Source: CAYGDP01 sp964348665 (lineage in GTDB: Bacteria; Verrucomicrobiota; Verrucomicrobiia; Palsa-1439; CAYGDP01). Taken from it: a stretch of 64,000 nt of DNA. Made by a program: the position numbers and the translations under genes. Location of the stretch: NCBI GenBank assembly GCA_964348665.1, contig CAYGDP010000005.1, forward strand, positions 62,001 to 126,000, given 5' to 3'. Of the stretch, positions 1 to 9,203 are shown piece after piece; position 1 is the first letter of the stretch; each line of letters begins with the position of its first letter. The notes under the pieces are model-generated. The model was not told the origin of the DNA. It saw nothing but the letters and a program-made list of their open reading frames with translations, and made no database searches.

Positions 1-270
1 GAATACGTCGGCGAAGATGGCGAATGGCATCGCTACACGCCCGACTTCGTGATCCGTCGCAAGGATGGTAAGTGTTTGATCCTCGAAATAAAAGATGAGG
101 GCGAGCGGTCGCATTCGATAGACGGCGAAAACGGACGCAAAGCCGTGGCGACGCGCAAATGGGCAGGGCTGAATCCCGACCGCCTCAAATACCAACTCAT
201 TTTCACCAGCGGCAACACAGTTGCCTACAACGACACTCAGAAAGCCCGCGAGTTCGTGGAGACAAAATGA
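1..270 (+). CDS. Type III restriction endonuclease-like subunit, C-terminal end (partial)
   Basis: The reading frame is open from the first base of the window, so only the last 89 residues are seen. They contain a PD-(D/E)xK nuclease core: TPDFVI at residues 13-18 followed by LILEIK at about residues 26-31, the usual spacing between the PD and ExK halves. This is typical of the C-terminal nuclease domain of Res subunits of type III restriction enzymes. The stop codon overlaps the start of the methyltransferase gene in an ATGA, so the two are translationally coupled. The helicase part must lie upstream, outside the window. The subunit name is inferred from this domain and from the neighbour. 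Confidence 0.7.
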   Translation, partial: EYVGEDGEWHRYTPDFVIRRKDGKCLILEIKDEGERSHSIDGENGRKAVATRKWAGLNPDRLKYQLIFTSGNTVAYNDTQKAREFVETK

Positions 271-2129
271 GCAAGCCAAAGACCAAACAACTCGAAATCA
301 AACCCGCCAAAGGCCGCCCGATGCTCTCATGGGTGGGCAAACGTCCGCTGCGTCACGTCACCGCCTTTCCCGCACAGCACACCGAGACATTCGATCCGAC
401 AGGTGACACCGCCAAGCGCAAAGGCGCAGAGTGGCAAGAATGGCCGAAGGACTATCCCAAAGGCGGCTTGCTATTTCACGGCGATAACAAAGAGGTGCTC
501 GCCCATCTGCTCGCCAACGGCTTTCGCGGCAAGGTCAACCTCATCTACATTGATCCGCCTTTCGATAGCGGCGCGGATTATGTGAGGAAGATCAACTTGC
601 GCGGCGTAAAAGGAGAAACCAAGATTGAGGGCGATAGCTACACTCTGGGCGAGCAAGTCCAATACACCGACATCTGGGCAAACGATAACTACCTGCAATT
701 CATGTATGAGCGATTGCTCCTGCTCAAAGAATTATTGGCGGCCAATGGAAGCATCTATGTTCACATGAATGACTTCCGCGTCGCTCCCGTGCGGCTTCTC
801 ATGGACGAGGTATTCGGTGCAGAGTCGTTCCGCAACATTGTGGTCTGGTATTTCACCAACAAAATCCCCGACTCCCGCAAGAAGTTGTTCACCAACTCAA
901 CCGAGTTCGTTCTCTTTTATACCAAAGGTGATGGCTCAACGTTTCACACGTTGGAAACACAGCGGGAAAAGCCGATCAAAGTCTCGAAGATGGAAAAAGT
1001 GGAGGGTAAGAAAATCTATACAAAAGACGAATCTGGCAAGGGAATCTACGTTGAGCGCACAACTCGGATCATGGACAACGTTTGGAACATTGCCCTGCTA
1101 CATGCTCAACCTGAGCGAGAGGATTATCCAACCCAGAAACCCGAAGACCTGCTCAGGCGCGTTATCATGGCTTCCTCTGACCCAAGCGACATTGTTTTGG
1201 ATTGCTTCGTCGGCAGCGGCACGACGTCGGCGGTCGCGCAACGACTAGGCCGCCGCTGGATTGGGTGCGACATCAACAAGGGTGCGATTCAGACGACGAG
1301 CAAACGGCTGCAAACCATCATCGCGGAGCAAGTCGAAGCTGCAAAGCAGAGAAGCCGACAAGGGAAATTGATTGAGACGGAAACCAACGAAGCGCCGCCG
1401 CCCGCGCAACTTTCCTTCGCCACGTATCGCGTCAATGACTACGATTTGCAAATCCAGCACAACGAGGCCGTGAACCTCGCGTGCGAGCATATCGGCGTCA
1501 CGCGCACCCGCACCGACTCGTATTTCGACGGCACGCTCGGCAAGCGGCTGGTGAAAATCGCGCCGTTCACGCACCCGCTCTCTTTGCTCGACATGGAGGA
1601 ACTGAAAAAGGAACTCGCCGCCCGCCCCGACGAGGAGCGCGACGTGACGGTGGTTTGCCTCGGCAAAGAAACCGCCGTGGACGGCTGGCTCGAAGACTGG
1701 AATCGTCTCCGCAAGAAAGGCGATGTGCCGAACAAAATCGAGGTGATCGAGCTTCGCACCGATCCGACCTACGGCAAGTTTTTCGTTCACCAACCCGCCC
1801 GCGCAAAGGTGGAGATCAAACGCACGAAGGATAAAATCCTCATCGTCATCGAGGACTTCATTTCGCCGACCATCATCGAGCGGCTCACAGAGCAAGCAGG
1901 CATCCTCAAACCGAAGATAGACAACTGGCGGGCGATGGTGGACTGCGTGAGCATTGACGCAGCCTACGACGGCAAGGTTTTCAACGTCGCGCTCTCCGAT
2001 GTCCCTGAAAAGAAAACCAAACTCGTGACGGGCAAATACGAACTTCCTGCGCCAAGAACCAAAACCACCGTCGCCGTCAAAATCGTGGATATGCTCGGCG
2101 AGGAAGTGCTGGTCACGAAGGCTTTGTAG
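267..2129 (+). CDS. Site-specific DNA methyltransferase (type III Mod-like)
   Basis: 620 residues. It carries the amino-methyltransferase motif IV as IDPPF (DPPF at 96-99), followed much later by the SAM-binding motif I as FVGSGTT (314-320). That order is the beta class of adenine/cytosine-N4 methyltransferases, as in Mod subunits of type III systems. It should methylate the host site recognised by the upstream nuclease subunit. The ATG at 267 was chosen because it overlaps the upstream stop by 4 bases. An in-frame extension back to 159 runs through the upstream gene and is unlikely. About 190 residues after the methylase core (from about 430) match no motif I recognise and may serve target recognition or partner binding. 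The nuclease gene lies upstream of the methylase, the reverse of the classical mod-res order. Confidence 0.85.
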   Translation: MSKPKTKQLEIKPAKGRPMLSWVGKRPLRHVTAFPAQHTETFDPTGDTAKRKGAEWQEWPKDYPKGGLLFHGDNKEVLAHLLANGFRGKVNLIYIDPPFDSGADYVRKINLRGVKGETKIEGDSYTLGEQVQYTDIWANDNYLQFMYERLLLLKELLAANGSIYVHMNDFRVAPVRLLMDEVFGAESFRNIVVWYFTNKIPDSRKKLFTNSTEFVLFYTKGDGSTFHTLETQREKPIKVSKMEKVEGKKIYTKDESGKGIYVERTTRIMDNVWNIALLHAQPEREDYPTQKPEDLLRRVIMASSDPSDIVLDCFVGSGTTSAVAQRLGRRWIGCDINKGAIQTTSKRLQTIIAEQVEAAKQRSRQGKLIETETNEAPPPAQLSFATYRVNDYDLQIQHNEAVNLACEHIGVTRTRTDSYFDGTLGKRLVKIAPFTHPLSLLDMEELKKELAARPDEERDVTVVCLGKETAVDGWLEDWNRLRKKGDVPNKIEVIELRTDPTYGKFFVHQPARAKVEIKRTKDKILIVIEDFISPTIIERLTEQAGILKPKIDNWRAMVDCVSIDAAYDGKVFNVALSDVPEKKTKLVTGKYELPAPRTKTTVAVKIVDMLGEEVLVTKAL

Positions 2130-2321
2130 TGTTGGCACAATCGCCGCCCTTACCCGCCCGATCTGCGACAATCTCATCGGTAAAACCAAAGGCGCATTGG
2201 CACTTTAACTTTTGACACCTGTGATAGTGAGGCACTACGGATTGAGTGCGGAGGAATTGGATTTTATTCCTTTCGCTGCGTCCAGGACAGGCTTCCCCAC
2301 CAAAGCTATCGTCGGGTCGAG

Positions 2322-5300
2322 CTATTTCGCGGGAGCGTCCAACAGCAGGGCTGCCAGCGCAGCGTCCTTTTCTGGACCTTTGAGGAAGTCGAACGCGCGG
2401 AAGTATCGGGGACGTTCGGTATCGGAGGTGTTGGGGTCTTTGATGATTTTGGCGAGCAGATCGGGGGCTTTATTGCTTCGCGAACGCCAGATGATATCGC
2501 GGCCGGCGGGCGTGTTCCATTTGTCGCCGACGGATTCGAGCCAGGCGCCGAAGTAGGCGTTCTCGTTTTTATCGGCGCCGATGCCAAGCGCCTCGAGATA
2601 CCAACGATCCTTGCCGTTATGTTGGTTGGCAAGTTGTGCCCAGAGCTTTGGGGCTTCAGGCGATTGGCTGTGCCGCAACGAAATGGCGCATTCACGGCGG
2701 ACGGCGGGAGACTTGTCGCTGGCAAGTTTTTTCACCAGTGGGATGATGTCCAGTTTCTCGGCACGGGCGATCCGCAGAGCGATGAGGCGAATGTCAGAAT
2801 TCTTGTCCGCCATTGCCAAGTCGAGATATTTTGCGCCCTTGCCTTTGATGCGCGCCAAGAGGTGAAGCGCCCGTGCTTGGATGCGTGGGTTGGTGTGTTT
2901 CCAGAGTTTTACCAGTTCCGATTCTGCCTTGTCCTGCATCTCGTTCAGTTTTGACCAGGCCAGATACCGCGTGGCCAGATTGGGAGATTGCAACGCGGCC
3001 ACGCAACCCGTGGCGGTATTCAGATCGAGTTTCGGCACGACCGGTTTATGGCCGGACGGTGCAACACGATAGACGCGCCCGCGCATCGTTTCTATAACAT
3101 TGTCGCCCGCGGCGTGGCCACCGACGCCAGGGTCGTTCCAGTCGGCGACGTAGAGCGCACCGTCGGGGCCGACGCAAACGTCGGAGGGACGAAACCATGA
3201 ATCGCTGCTTTTGAGGACATTGACGGTTTCCGCTTTGTAGCCAGCGCCATCGGGCATGGCGGGATAGGCGCGGACGACATTAGGGCCGGCGTCGCAGTGA
3301 ATCACTTGATTGCGGAAAACTGCGGGCAACAGATCACCTTCATAAATCAGGATGCCAGTCGGGGAACCGCCGCCGGTAACGAGGTAGTTGGGGACGACGC
3401 CGGGGTCGTTCTGATGCCAGTGCCGCTGGGGGATTTCCGTTTCGAGATTGGTTCGTTTGGAGCTCCAACCCGCGCCGGTCATTTCGTCTTGGAACCCAAA
3501 ATTGCCGAAATCCATGACGTAATTGATGCGGACGCCTTTATTGCCGTCGTCGTCGTTGTCGGACTGCCACATCGTTCCGAAGGAATCTACGTTGACTTCG
3601 TAGTTGTTGCGGAAATTCCATCCGAGGGTTTCGAGGTCGCTGCCATCGAGGTTGCAACGGAAAACCAGTCCTTGACGGTACGGCTTGCCGTTCGTCTGGG
3701 TTTCGTTGCCCGCGCGGTCCAAGATGAATTTGCTGGCGTCGGCGGTCTTGAGTTGGCCGCCGCTATTGCCGATGTTGAAATACAACTTGCCGTCGGGGCC
3801 GAACACGAACGCGTGCGCGCCGTGGTCGTGCTGGGTGCCGCCGATGCCGGAAAAGAGCGTCTCTTTCTTGTCGGCCTTGTCATCGCCGTCGGTATCGGTC
3901 AAGACAAACATGTTCGGCGAGCAGGAGACGATGACTTTATTGCCGAGCACGCAGATGCCAAGCGCGGCATTGATGCTTGGGTCTTGATAAAATGTTTTCG
4001 CCTTGTCGGCCTTGCCGTCGCCATTGGTGTCTTCGAGGATCACGATACGGTCGCCTTCGGGACGCGTATCTTTCCATTTACGATAGTTGGCGCCTTCGGT
4101 GATCCAGACTCGTCCACGCGCATCAATGTCCATGTTGGTCGGGTTGAGCATCATCGGTTCGGAGGCGAAGACGGTGACTGCCAAGCCATCGGCTACGGTG
4201 AATTTTGCGAGGGATTCCTCTGCCGCGTCCGGGCCGGATCCGCGCACGGTGGCAGCCGCCGCCGCGCCTGTTGAGCCGACCATGGCTAGCAATTCGGCAG
4301 CTTCTTTATCGGTGAACACCAGAAATTCCACCGTCGAGCCGCAGCCCTGATCCGTGCCGCCGTTGTCCACGCCCGCTGAAGCCTGAAACTTCGTATATCC
4401 CTGTCCTGAGATGTCGAAGATGATCACGGAGGGCGCGTGTGTGCCGATGCCATAGGGGACGAGTTTACCACCAATCTTGAGCGGATTGCCGCCGGAGTTT
4501 TTATCGATGTTTACCGTGCCATGCCCCGTGGAAGCGGTTTTCCATTTCAAATCCGTCAATTTCGTCACCGAGCCATCGGCTTTGATCAGCCGCGGCTCGA
4601 CCCAGTCCGCCCAATCACAACCAAATCCGTCGCCGCTATCGGTGACCATCAGGCCAAGCGTCTTTGCGCCGGTAATATCCGCATCCACAGGAACAGAACC
4701 TTGGTTGACCAATTTGCTTCGAAACTTAAAGCCTTCCAGCTTTGCGGATTTTGGCGCGGCAGGTTTTGGGCCGCCTTTGGGGTCGAGATTTTGTTGTAGA
4801 TCTTCGGTGGTGATGGAGCTTTCGACGCCGGTGGTCGGAACTTCCATCTTAGCGACCCATAGCAGGGCATTGAGGACAGTCTTGCGAAAATTATCATCGC
4901 CCCAGTTTTTATGTTTGTGACCGCCGGTAAATCCAAAGCCGCGTCCGCCATCCGGTCGTTCGTAGGACCACGCGACGTGCTCGGCCATTCCTTTTCTGGC
5001 GAACACCGCGGGGTTGCCGCCATGAGAACTGCTGGCGCCTTCTTTGCCGCGTGTGCCGTCCGGCGGAGTTGCTGTCAGAATGGGGGTGACACCTTTCATC
5101 CCTTCCACGAACCGCATGTGGTAATACCATTCGTCGTTGATCTTAAACGGCTTCACTCCGCGAGCGATGGGGTGATTGGGAAATTCTTTGAACTCGGCAT
5201 CCCAGTGTGGGTTGACCGACCAGAACGCCTCAAAATAGCCGCCGATCCAGCGCAGAAATTCCGGGCCGCCTTTGTCCTTGGGCACTTCCACGGCATAGTG

Positions 5301-5678
5301 CGCGCAAGCGAGTCCCACTCCCTTTTGCATCAATCCGTCGAGAAATTTGAGTCGTTCGCCTTGAATCGCAGGATGACCGCCGCCGCCGTCCGAGTAGATG
5401 AGAATTGCATCTGCACCGTCAAAAATCGCGTTGTCTTTGGGCCATCCGTTGAGATGGGTCACGACCGTCACGTTCGGTACTTTGTCCAGGCACTTCTTGA
5501 GGAGTTGTACGCCCGCGTTAAATTCGTGGTCGCCCGATCCGTGGCTTGCCGAGCCGGCGATCAGGACGATTTTTTTCTTGGCTTGGGCTTGGGCTACCGC
5601 GGGCGTCGGGAAGAAGTTCACGGCGAGAATCACCGCGGCGAAGAGGATCGTGAAAAATGCTGGTTTGGATATTTTCAT
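2322..5678 (-). CDS. ThuA / NPCBM / PVC-type dehydrogenase-like beta-propeller / HEAT-repeat secreted protein
   Basis: 1118 residues with a clear signal peptide (hydrophobic residues 8-28, cleavage near AVAQA). Domains in order: a ThuA-like domain (about 35-275, class I amidotransferase-like fold linked to sugar use), an NPCBM-like carbohydrate-binding region (about 305-455), a membrane-bound dehydrogenase-like beta-propeller of the PVC type with many Asp/Gly-rich calcium-type loops such as DTNGDGKAD (about 490-850), and HEAT repeats to the end. Such proteins are abundant in Planctomycetes and Verrucomicrobia and are thought to oxidise sugars outside the cytoplasm. The substrate is unknown. 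There is no CxxCH haem motif in this chain; the haem domain is in the gene 43 bp upstream on the same strand. Confidence 0.85.
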   Translation of the reverse strand: MKISKPAFFTILFAAVILAVNFFPTPAVAQAQAKKKIVLIAGSASHGSGDHEFNAGVQLLKKCLDKVPNVTVVTHLNGWPKDNAIFDGADAILIYSDGGGGHPAIQGERLKFLDGLMQKGVGLACAHYAVEVPKDKGGPEFLRWIGGYFEAFWSVNPHWDAEFKEFPNHPIARGVKPFKINDEWYYHMRFVEGMKGVTPILTATPPDGTRGKEGASSSHGGNPAVFARKGMAEHVAWSYERPDGGRGFGFTGGHKHKNWGDDNFRKTVLNALLWVAKMEVPTTGVESSITTEDLQQNLDPKGGPKPAAPKSAKLEGFKFRSKLVNQGSVPVDADITGAKTLGLMVTDSGDGFGCDWADWVEPRLIKADGSVTKLTDLKWKTASTGHGTVNIDKNSGGNPLKIGGKLVPYGIGTHAPSVIIFDISGQGYTKFQASAGVDNGGTDQGCGSTVEFLVFTDKEAAELLAMVGSTGAAAAATVRGSGPDAAEESLAKFTVADGLAVTVFASEPMMLNPTNMDIDARGRVWITEGANYRKWKDTRPEGDRIVILEDTNGDGKADKAKTFYQDPSINAALGICVLGNKVIVSCSPNMFVLTDTDGDDKADKKETLFSGIGGTQHDHGAHAFVFGPDGKLYFNIGNSGGQLKTADASKFILDRAGNETQTNGKPYRQGLVFRCNLDGSDLETLGWNFRNNYEVNVDSFGTMWQSDNDDDGNKGVRINYVMDFGNFGFQDEMTGAGWSSKRTNLETEIPQRHWHQNDPGVVPNYLVTGGGSPTGILIYEGDLLPAVFRNQVIHCDAGPNVVRAYPAMPDGAGYKAETVNVLKSSDSWFRPSDVCVGPDGALYVADWNDPGVGGHAAGDNVIETMRGRVYRVAPSGHKPVVPKLDLNTATGCVAALQSPNLATRYLAWSKLNEMQDKAESELVKLWKHTNPRIQARALHLLARIKGKGAKYLDLAMADKNSDIRLIALRIARAEKLDIIPLVKKLASDKSPAVRRECAISLRHSQSPEAPKLWAQLANQHNGKDRWYLEALGIGADKNENAYFGAWLESVGDKWNTPAGRDIIWRSRSNKAPDLLAKIIKDPNTSDTERPRYFRAFDFLKGPEKDAALAALLLDAPAK

Positions 5679-5721
5679 GCTGGTTCCTTATCTGTTTGGT
5701 ACTGCTTTTAGACCGAATGAC

Positions 5722-6837
5722 TCATTTCGCGTTCGGTTTTTTGAGCGACGCGAGGTAGTCGAGCAAATCCGCCAAATCCTGCGCTGTCATCGTTTGCTGC
5801 AGGCCCACGGGCATCAGCGAGAGCTTTTGTTTTTGCCGCTCGATCACATCGCGTTTTTTGAAGCGCGACATCGCCCCTGCGCTGTCTTTTACCACAAGTT
5901 CCTCCTCCGTTTCACTGACAATCAAGCCGTAAATTTCGTCGTCGGACTTGAGACGGATCGTAAAGGCTTCGAATCCAAAGGAGATTCCCGCGCTGGGATC
6001 CAGGATCGACGCCAGCATTGCCTCTTTGCCGAGTTTGCTGCCGATCTCCGAAAGATCGGGGCCGACCGCTCGTCCTTTGCCATGAACGGTGTGGCAAGCA
6101 CTGCAAGCACTCTCTTTGCGGGCGAATATCTCCGCACCCCGGCTTGCGTCACCCTTGATCGCCAACAGTTCGCCTACGGGAGGCAACGTCTGTGCGTTCG
6201 CCGCCTGGGGCAGCGGAAGTAATTGCGAGGCTTCCGCTTTGATTTGCGGCCACGGCGCGGCGTTAAGCTCCAGGCAGGCGGTCAATTTGAGGTCAGCGGG
6301 CAATTCGCCGTCTGCGGCGAGCTTGAGTAGTTTGGTTGCTCCATCGGCGGTTTTCGTCAGTGACCGAACCGTTTGCTGACGGAGCGCAGGATCGCGCTTC
6401 ATATCGGTAACGAGCGGCAGCAGTAACGCCACTCCGCGTTTGTCTTTTGCGTTGCCGAGCGCTTCGGCAAGTTTCATCGCCCGCGCGATGTCGCCGGTGA
6501 GGGTCTTTTGCAACAGCTCGTTTGCCTCAAAGTCGAGCAGCAATCGCGTGGCATCGGTGCCGGCGATCTCGGCGGACGACTGAATCGCGATTTCCAATAA
6601 CGCATCGTCTTGGCCTTTGATTTGAAACTTGCGAACGATCTCGACGAATTCAGAGCGACCGCGCACCGCGTCGAGAACTTTCATCACGGCCGCTTCGAGT
6701 TGTGGATTGGCGTGAATGTCCACGCCTTCGAGTCGCCGCAAGGCTTCGACCCGGACGGTCGTTTGCGGGTCCAAAGCGGTTTCTTCCGCAGAAGCAATCC
6801 CCGCGAAGAGCAGCGTAAGCAACGCGATCCGTTTCAT
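5722..6837 (-). CDS. HEAT-repeat c-type cytochrome, secreted
   Basis: 371 residues starting with the signal peptide MKRIALLTLLFAGIASA. The first two thirds are helical and HEAT-like. The haem-binding motif CSACH sits at about 245-249, with a candidate methionine ligand in SLMPVG about 95 residues later. This matches the C-terminal haem domain often found at the end of PVC-type dehydrogenases. The gene lies directly upstream of the ThuA/dehydrogenase gene, so it probably takes electrons from that enzyme in the periplasm. A longer start at 6864 adds nine residues ahead of the signal peptide; neither start has a strong ribosome binding site. Confidence 0.85.
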   Translation of the reverse strand: MKRIALLTLLFAGIASAEETALDPQTTVRVEALRRLEGVDIHANPQLEAAVMKVLDAVRGRSEFVEIVRKFQIKGQDDALLEIAIQSSAEIAGTDATRLLLDFEANELLQKTLTGDIARAMKLAEALGNAKDKRGVALLLPLVTDMKRDPALRQQTVRSLTKTADGATKLLKLAADGELPADLKLTACLELNAAPWPQIKAEASQLLPLPQAANAQTLPPVGELLAIKGDASRGAEIFARKESACSACHTVHGKGRAVGPDLSEIGSKLGKEAMLASILDPSAGISFGFEAFTIRLKSDDEIYGLIVSETEEELVVKDSAGAMSRFKKRDVIERQKQKLSLMPVGLQQTMTAQDLADLLDYLASLKKPNAK

Positions 6838-6869
6838 TGTGATTTTCGACGCAAAAAAAGTCATTTTCT

Positions 6870-7267
6870 TCAGTTCACGTCCATTCCTGCACAGACAAAT
6901 GTGCTGACTACGAAGATGCTGGCAGCGATAGCATTAGTAGGCTTTTGGGGCTGTTGAGAAAATTCGCGGCCATGAACGCGCCGTGTTCGGTGAAGGCGTA
7001 GGGGAAATAGCGCATTCCTCCGCGACCTTCGTTTGAGGTGCCAAATTGGCACCTCAAAGATTCGGCTTCGGTGCGAGTGAGCTGAAAGACAAAATCATCG
7101 GCAAACCGCATGCGATTTCGTTTCACGGCACGATTGAGTGCTTTGGTCTCGACGCCATAAAGCTGCGCTAGGCAGCTGTCCAAGACAACTTTCTGGCCAC
7201 GGATCGTGTGGATTAAAGGTTGAATGCGAACGATGGACAAGGCTTTGGAATATTTATAATCCGCCAT
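6870..7267 (-). pseudogene. ORF6N-domain (phage antirepressor-like) gene, frameshifted remnant
   Basis: The first frame, from the ATG at 7267, gives an ORF6N domain: IRGQKVVLDSCLAQLYGVET, a conserved QLTRTEAESLRCQ segment, TSNEGRGGMRYFPYAFTEHG and then NFLNSPK, where it goes off register and stops at 6908. The next expected part of the family (roughly NSPRAIAASVFVVRAFV) continues in a second minus-strand frame as AIAASIFVVSTFV, stopping at 6870. The break lies near 6937-6946 and looks like a small insertion. After that no coiled C-terminal region remains. ORF6N proteins are DNA-binding regulators found on phages and as scattered chromosomal copies. The frameshift and missing C-terminus argue that this copy is dead. 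Confidence 0.75.
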
Positions 7268-7279
7268 CGAGACCTTAAT

Positions 7280-8866
7280 TCAGAGCTTTGCCAGCTTGAT
7301 CGAGTAGATGTCTTTATCGCGCAGGATGTCCTTGATCGTTTTCTCGTCGGGCAGACTGTCGAGGTTGAGGATCGTCAGCGCGCGCCCGCCGCGCTTATCG
7401 CGGCCAAGGCTCATGCTGGCGATGTTGATTTTGTGTTTGCCCATGAGTGTGCCGATGTAACCGACCACGCCGGGGCGGTCGCGATTTTCCATGATGAAAA
7501 GCACGCCGCTCGGGACGGCCTCGACGTGAGTATCGTTGATGCGCACGATGCGCGGGTTGAGGTGCGAGCCGTAAAATGTGCCCGCCACGCTGGTTTGTTG
7601 ACCATCGGCCTGGACGCGCAGCTCAATCAGCTCGGTGAAATCCGCTGGCGCAGTGACTTTTACTTCTTCGACTTTGATTCCGAGATTCGAGGCGACCATC
7701 GGCGCGTTGACGACATTAACGTCTTTGCCGGCGACGTGCTGCAGGAGACCGCGCAGCGCGGCGCGCGTGATGGGATTGGTATCCAGCTCGCTGACAGGTC
7801 CACAGTAATTCGCTGTGAAACGTTCGATGCGGCGCGGCGCGAGCTGCGCGAGCAGCCGACCGAGTTTTTCGGCCAGCTCGAAATAAGGTCGCACCAGTTC
7901 GAGTGTTTTGGCGTCTATGTTAGGCATGTTCACGGCATTGCGGATGATTCCACCCATGAGCGCGTCCACGACGGATTGCGCGATTTCCACGCCGACAAGT
8001 TCCTGCGCTTCTGCGGTGGCAGCGCCGAGATGCGGGGTGGTGATGATTTGTGGCACTGCTCGTAGCGGCGAGTTGGCGGGGAGCGGTTCTTCCTCGAACA
8101 CATCCAACGCTGCGCCAGCCACTTTGCCCGCTTTGATTGCCTCGACGAGCGCTTGTTCGTCCACAATTCCGCCGCGCGCGGCATTGACGATGCGAACGCC
8201 AGGTTTCATCTGGGCGATGGAGTGTTTGCCGATCAACCCTTTTGTCTCGTCGGTGAGCGGCACATGAATGGTGATGAAATCGGCGCGCCGGTAGAGTTCC
8301 GGCAACTCAACCAGTTCGACCTGTAAAGTTTTGGCGCGGCTGGGCGCAAGGAAGGGATCGTAGGCGATCACCCGCAAGCCAAACGCGATGGCGCGCCGAC
8401 ACACTTCCGTGCCGATGCGCCCCATGCCGATGATCCCGAGAGTTTTACCGCAAATTTCAGCGCCCTGAAACGCTTTGCGATTCCATTCGCCGGCCTTCAC
8501 GGACGCGTGCGCCTGCGGAATGTTGCGCGCGACGGATAGCAACAGGGAGAACGCGTGCTCCGCTGTCGAATTGGTGTTGCCGTCAGGGCTGTTCATCACG
8601 ATGATGCCGCGCGTGGTCGCGGCTTCGGCGTCAATATTGTCCACCCCAACACCCGCGCGGCCGACGACCTTGAGTTTCTTCGCCGCGGCAATCACGTCGG
8701 CCGTGACTTTCGTCTCGCTGCGCACGATGAGGGCGTCGGCGTCGGCGATGAGCGTTTTCAATTCGTCGAGTGGCAGCTTGGTTTTCTCCACGACGGTCAC
8801 GCCCTTTGTCTCGCGCAACAGCGCCACGCCTTTCGGCGAAATCGGATCGGTCACTAGGACTTTCAT
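7280..8866 (-). CDS. serA: D-3-phosphoglycerate dehydrogenase
   Basis: 528 residues, the long SerA form. It oxidises 3-phosphoglycerate to 3-phosphohydroxypyruvate with NAD+, the first step of serine synthesis. The NAD-binding GxGxxG is at 147-152 (GMGRIG). The catalytic Arg lies in NAARGG (Arg231) and the catalytic His in TPHLGAAT (His279). The catalytic domain is followed by an ASB domain (about 320-450) and a C-terminal ACT domain (about 455-528, GVLFIMENRDRPGVVGYIGT), which usually senses serine. The gene is divergent from rpmB, with only 67 bp between the start codons. Confidence 0.97.
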   Translation of the reverse strand: MKVLVTDPISPKGVALLRETKGVTVVEKTKLPLDELKTLIADADALIVRSETKVTADVIAAAKKLKVVGRAGVGVDNIDAEAATTRGIIVMNSPDGNTNSTAEHAFSLLLSVARNIPQAHASVKAGEWNRKAFQGAEICGKTLGIIGMGRIGTEVCRRAIAFGLRVIAYDPFLAPSRAKTLQVELVELPELYRRADFITIHVPLTDETKGLIGKHSIAQMKPGVRIVNAARGGIVDEQALVEAIKAGKVAGAALDVFEEEPLPANSPLRAVPQIITTPHLGAATAEAQELVGVEIAQSVVDALMGGIIRNAVNMPNIDAKTLELVRPYFELAEKLGRLLAQLAPRRIERFTANYCGPVSELDTNPITRAALRGLLQHVAGKDVNVVNAPMVASNLGIKVEEVKVTAPADFTELIELRVQADGQQTSVAGTFYGSHLNPRIVRINDTHVEAVPSGVLFIMENRDRPGVVGYIGTLMGKHKINIASMSLGRDKRGGRALTILNLDSLPDEKTIKDILRDKDIYSIKLAKL

Positions 8867-8933
8867 GAGGCGGCGACAATAGCCTAATTATTTCCTTGCC
8901 GCAAGCGGAAGACTCGATTATCTTGCGCGCCCT

Positions 8934-9194
8934 ATGTCAAGAATCTGTGAAATTTGTGGCAAGAAACCCGTGTACGGTAATGTCATCAGTCGGCGCGGTA
9001 TCCGCAAGAAAAGCGGCGGTATCGGTTTGCACGTTACCGCCATCAATCGGCGGCTCTTCCTGCCCAACCTGCAAACCGTCCGCGCGCTCGTGAACGGCGG
9101 CGTCCGCCGCGTCAAAGTCTGCGCCTCCTGCATTCGCGCCGGCAAAATTACCAAAGCTCCCGTGCGACAGAAGACTGCTACTGCTGGAAAATAG
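8934..9194 (+). CDS. rpmB: 50S ribosomal protein L28
   Basis: 86 residues and full length for the family. It is the zinc-binding form, with CxxC pairs at Cys5/Cys8 and Cys63/Cys66, and typical segments SRICEICGKKP and RRLFLPNLQTVR. It is a component of the large ribosomal subunit. The gene is followed 9 bp later by a TPR-like gene. A decayed copy of its own 3' end, encoding CVSCIRAGKIAKA, lies beyond that gene at 9827-9910, so the present 3' end may not be the original one. Confidence 0.97.
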   Translation: MSRICEICGKKPVYGNVISRRGIRKKSGGIGLHVTAINRRLFLPNLQTVRALVNGGVRRVKVCASCIRAGKITKAPVRQKTATAGK

Positions 9195-9203
9195 GGTTGT
9201 GTG

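Noticed and set aside
159..266. In-frame N-terminal extension of the methyltransferase
   Set aside because: It lies wholly inside the upstream restriction gene and ATG 267 overlaps the stop in the usual ATGA way.
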